Below, piece after piece: positions 5,901 through 6,406 of a stretch of DNA of 6,406 nucleotides (position 1 is its first letter; each line of letters starts with the position of its first letter). Below the pieces are notes generated by a model, which was given only the letters and a program-made list of their open reading frames with translations, had not been told where the DNA came from and did not search any database. Origin of the DNA: CAYTES01 sp964436935 (lineage in GTDB: Bacteria > Patescibacteriota > Gracilibacteria > UBA1369 > UBA12473); the NCBI GenBank assembly GCA_964436935.1, contig CAYTES010000073.1, positions 1-6,406 of the forward strand. Reading direction: 5' to 3'. The translations under genes and the position numbers were made by a program.

Positions 5901-5917
5901 GAATTTAAGAAGAGTAG

Positions 5918-5946
5918 TTGATTGAATCTGTAAAGTATGATAAAAT
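5918..5946 (+). promoter_or_regulatory. Promoter of the secreted G8-like protein gene
   Basis: TTGATT (5918-5923) and TAAAAT (5941-5946) are separated by exactly 17 bp, and TGA (5938-5940) precedes the -10, giving an extended -10. The predicted start is near 5953, leaving a leader of about 19 nt to the ATG at 5972. The arrangement copies the leftward promoter at 70-98 (same -10, same spacer, same TGn). The spacer 5901-5971 is very AT-rich and contains AAAATAAAA twice (5942-5950 and 5961-5969). No convincing promoter for the leftward gene was found in it. Confidence 0.6.
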
Positions 5947-5971
5947 AAAAAGATTTTTTTAAAATAAAATC

Positions 5972-6406
5972 ATGTCTAAATTTAAAAAACTCATTTTTTC
6001 CTTAAAGTTTTTCATTGGATTATGGATATTTTCTTTGTCATTCATGGTTTATGTGGCTTATGGAACGGATAATGGAACGTTTGTAAGTGCACAAACTGGT
6101 AATTGGAATATTGGTACTACCTGGGGTGGTGCATGTGCTAGTGCATGTACTGCAGGAGTGGATTATCCCGGTTCTTTGGATGCGGCCACTATTGCTATTA
6201 CTCATATTGTCACCGTCCCAGCCGGCACATTTAATTTTAGCACGATTGCCATTGATGGCACGTTGATTTTAGTTGGAAATATTGCTGGTGCAGATATTAC
6301 TGTTCGAACCGGCGGTATTTTAGAGCAGAAAAATGTTGTGCAACAGGTTATTACCGGAACACTTGATGTTCAATCGGGCGGCACCCTGCGACATACCGCC
6401 AATACC
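5972..6406 (+). CDS. Exported G8-like / beta-solenoid surface protein, N-terminal 145 residues (truncated by window edge)
   Basis: An open frame of 145 codons starts at the ATG at 5972 and runs through the last base, so the C-terminus is missing. The basic start MSKFKKLIFSLKFF and hydrophobic run to about residue 30 form a signal peptide, possibly cleaved near YVAYG (27-31), or an N-terminal anchor. The mature part opens with GNWNIGTTWGG (43-53) and then a proline-glycine turn and VTVPAGTFNFSTIAIDGTL (80-98), the order seen in G8-type and related extracellular beta-domains. Short repeats of the form GTL / GGxL follow (DGTLIL, TGGILEQ, TGTLDVQ, SGGTLRH), typical of a right-handed beta-solenoid. 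Two cysteines, C55 and C59, sit in a loop. It likely functions outside the cell in adhesion or carbohydrate contact; this is inferred. Total length and later domains cannot be known here. No Shine-Dalgarno sequence; a strong promoter lies upstream. Confidence 0.8.
   Translation, partial: MSKFKKLIFSLKFFIGLWIFSLSFMVYVAYGTDNGTFVSAQTGNWNIGTTWGGACASACTAGVDYPGSLDAATIAITHIVTVPAGTFNFSTIAIDGTLILVGNIAGADITVRTGGILEQKNVVQQVITGTLDVQSGGTLRHTANT

Noticed and set aside
1..6406. CRISPR array, tRNA or rRNA gene, insertion sequence, attachment site
   Set aside because: No regularly spaced repeats, cloverleaf-like segments, transposase motifs or terminal inverted repeats with target duplications were seen.

Overview
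The window most likely comes from a member of the Candidate Phyla Radiation (Patescibacteria). The best clues are a T4SS-pilin-like small membrane protein and a nucleotidyltransferase-like protein of a type I know mainly from those genomes, set among compact genes with gaps of only 3-6 bases or with short overlaps. UGA ends three genes that are complete by homology, so the genetic code is standard here. This argues against Gracilibacteria and Absconditabacteria, which read UGA as glycine. Peregrinibacteria-like lineages are a reasonable guess, but the sequence alone does not prove it. No gene has a convincing Shine-Dalgarno sequence.

Layout. Positions 1-221 are an intergenic region. A near-consensus promoter there points left, out of the window, and a weaker one points right. 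Positions 222-2312 hold a two-gene rightward operon: a Wzz-like chain-length or polysaccharide co-polymerase protein, then, 3 bp later, a GT4-family glycosyltransferase. Together they suggest synthesis of a surface polysaccharide. Positions 2319-3483 run leftward: yggS (PLP-binding homeostasis protein), then the pilin-like protein, which has its own extended -10 promoter. A 65-bp divergent region, perhaps a single bidirectional promoter, separates yggS from der (3549-4946), the double-GTPase 50S assembly factor. Der overlaps by 9 bp, tail to tail, with a leftward gene (4938-5900) for a nucleotidyltransferase-fold protein with a winged-helix-like N-terminus. A very AT-rich 71-bp spacer carries a good rightward promoter for the last gene, which starts at 5972 and runs off the right edge. 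It encodes an exported, repetitive beta-solenoid protein that begins with a G8-like module.

How the genes fit together. Two strands of housekeeping (yggS, der) are interleaved with cell-surface functions: polysaccharide assembly, a pilin-like membrane protein and a secreted adhesin-like protein. Nothing here is a clear new multi-gene system. The points most worth following are the truncated secreted protein, the solitary pilin, the nucleotidyltransferase with an altered G-S motif, the kinase-like but P-loop-less tail of the Wzz-like protein, and the promoter and translation-start patterns. No tRNA, rRNA, CRISPR array or insertion sequence was seen.
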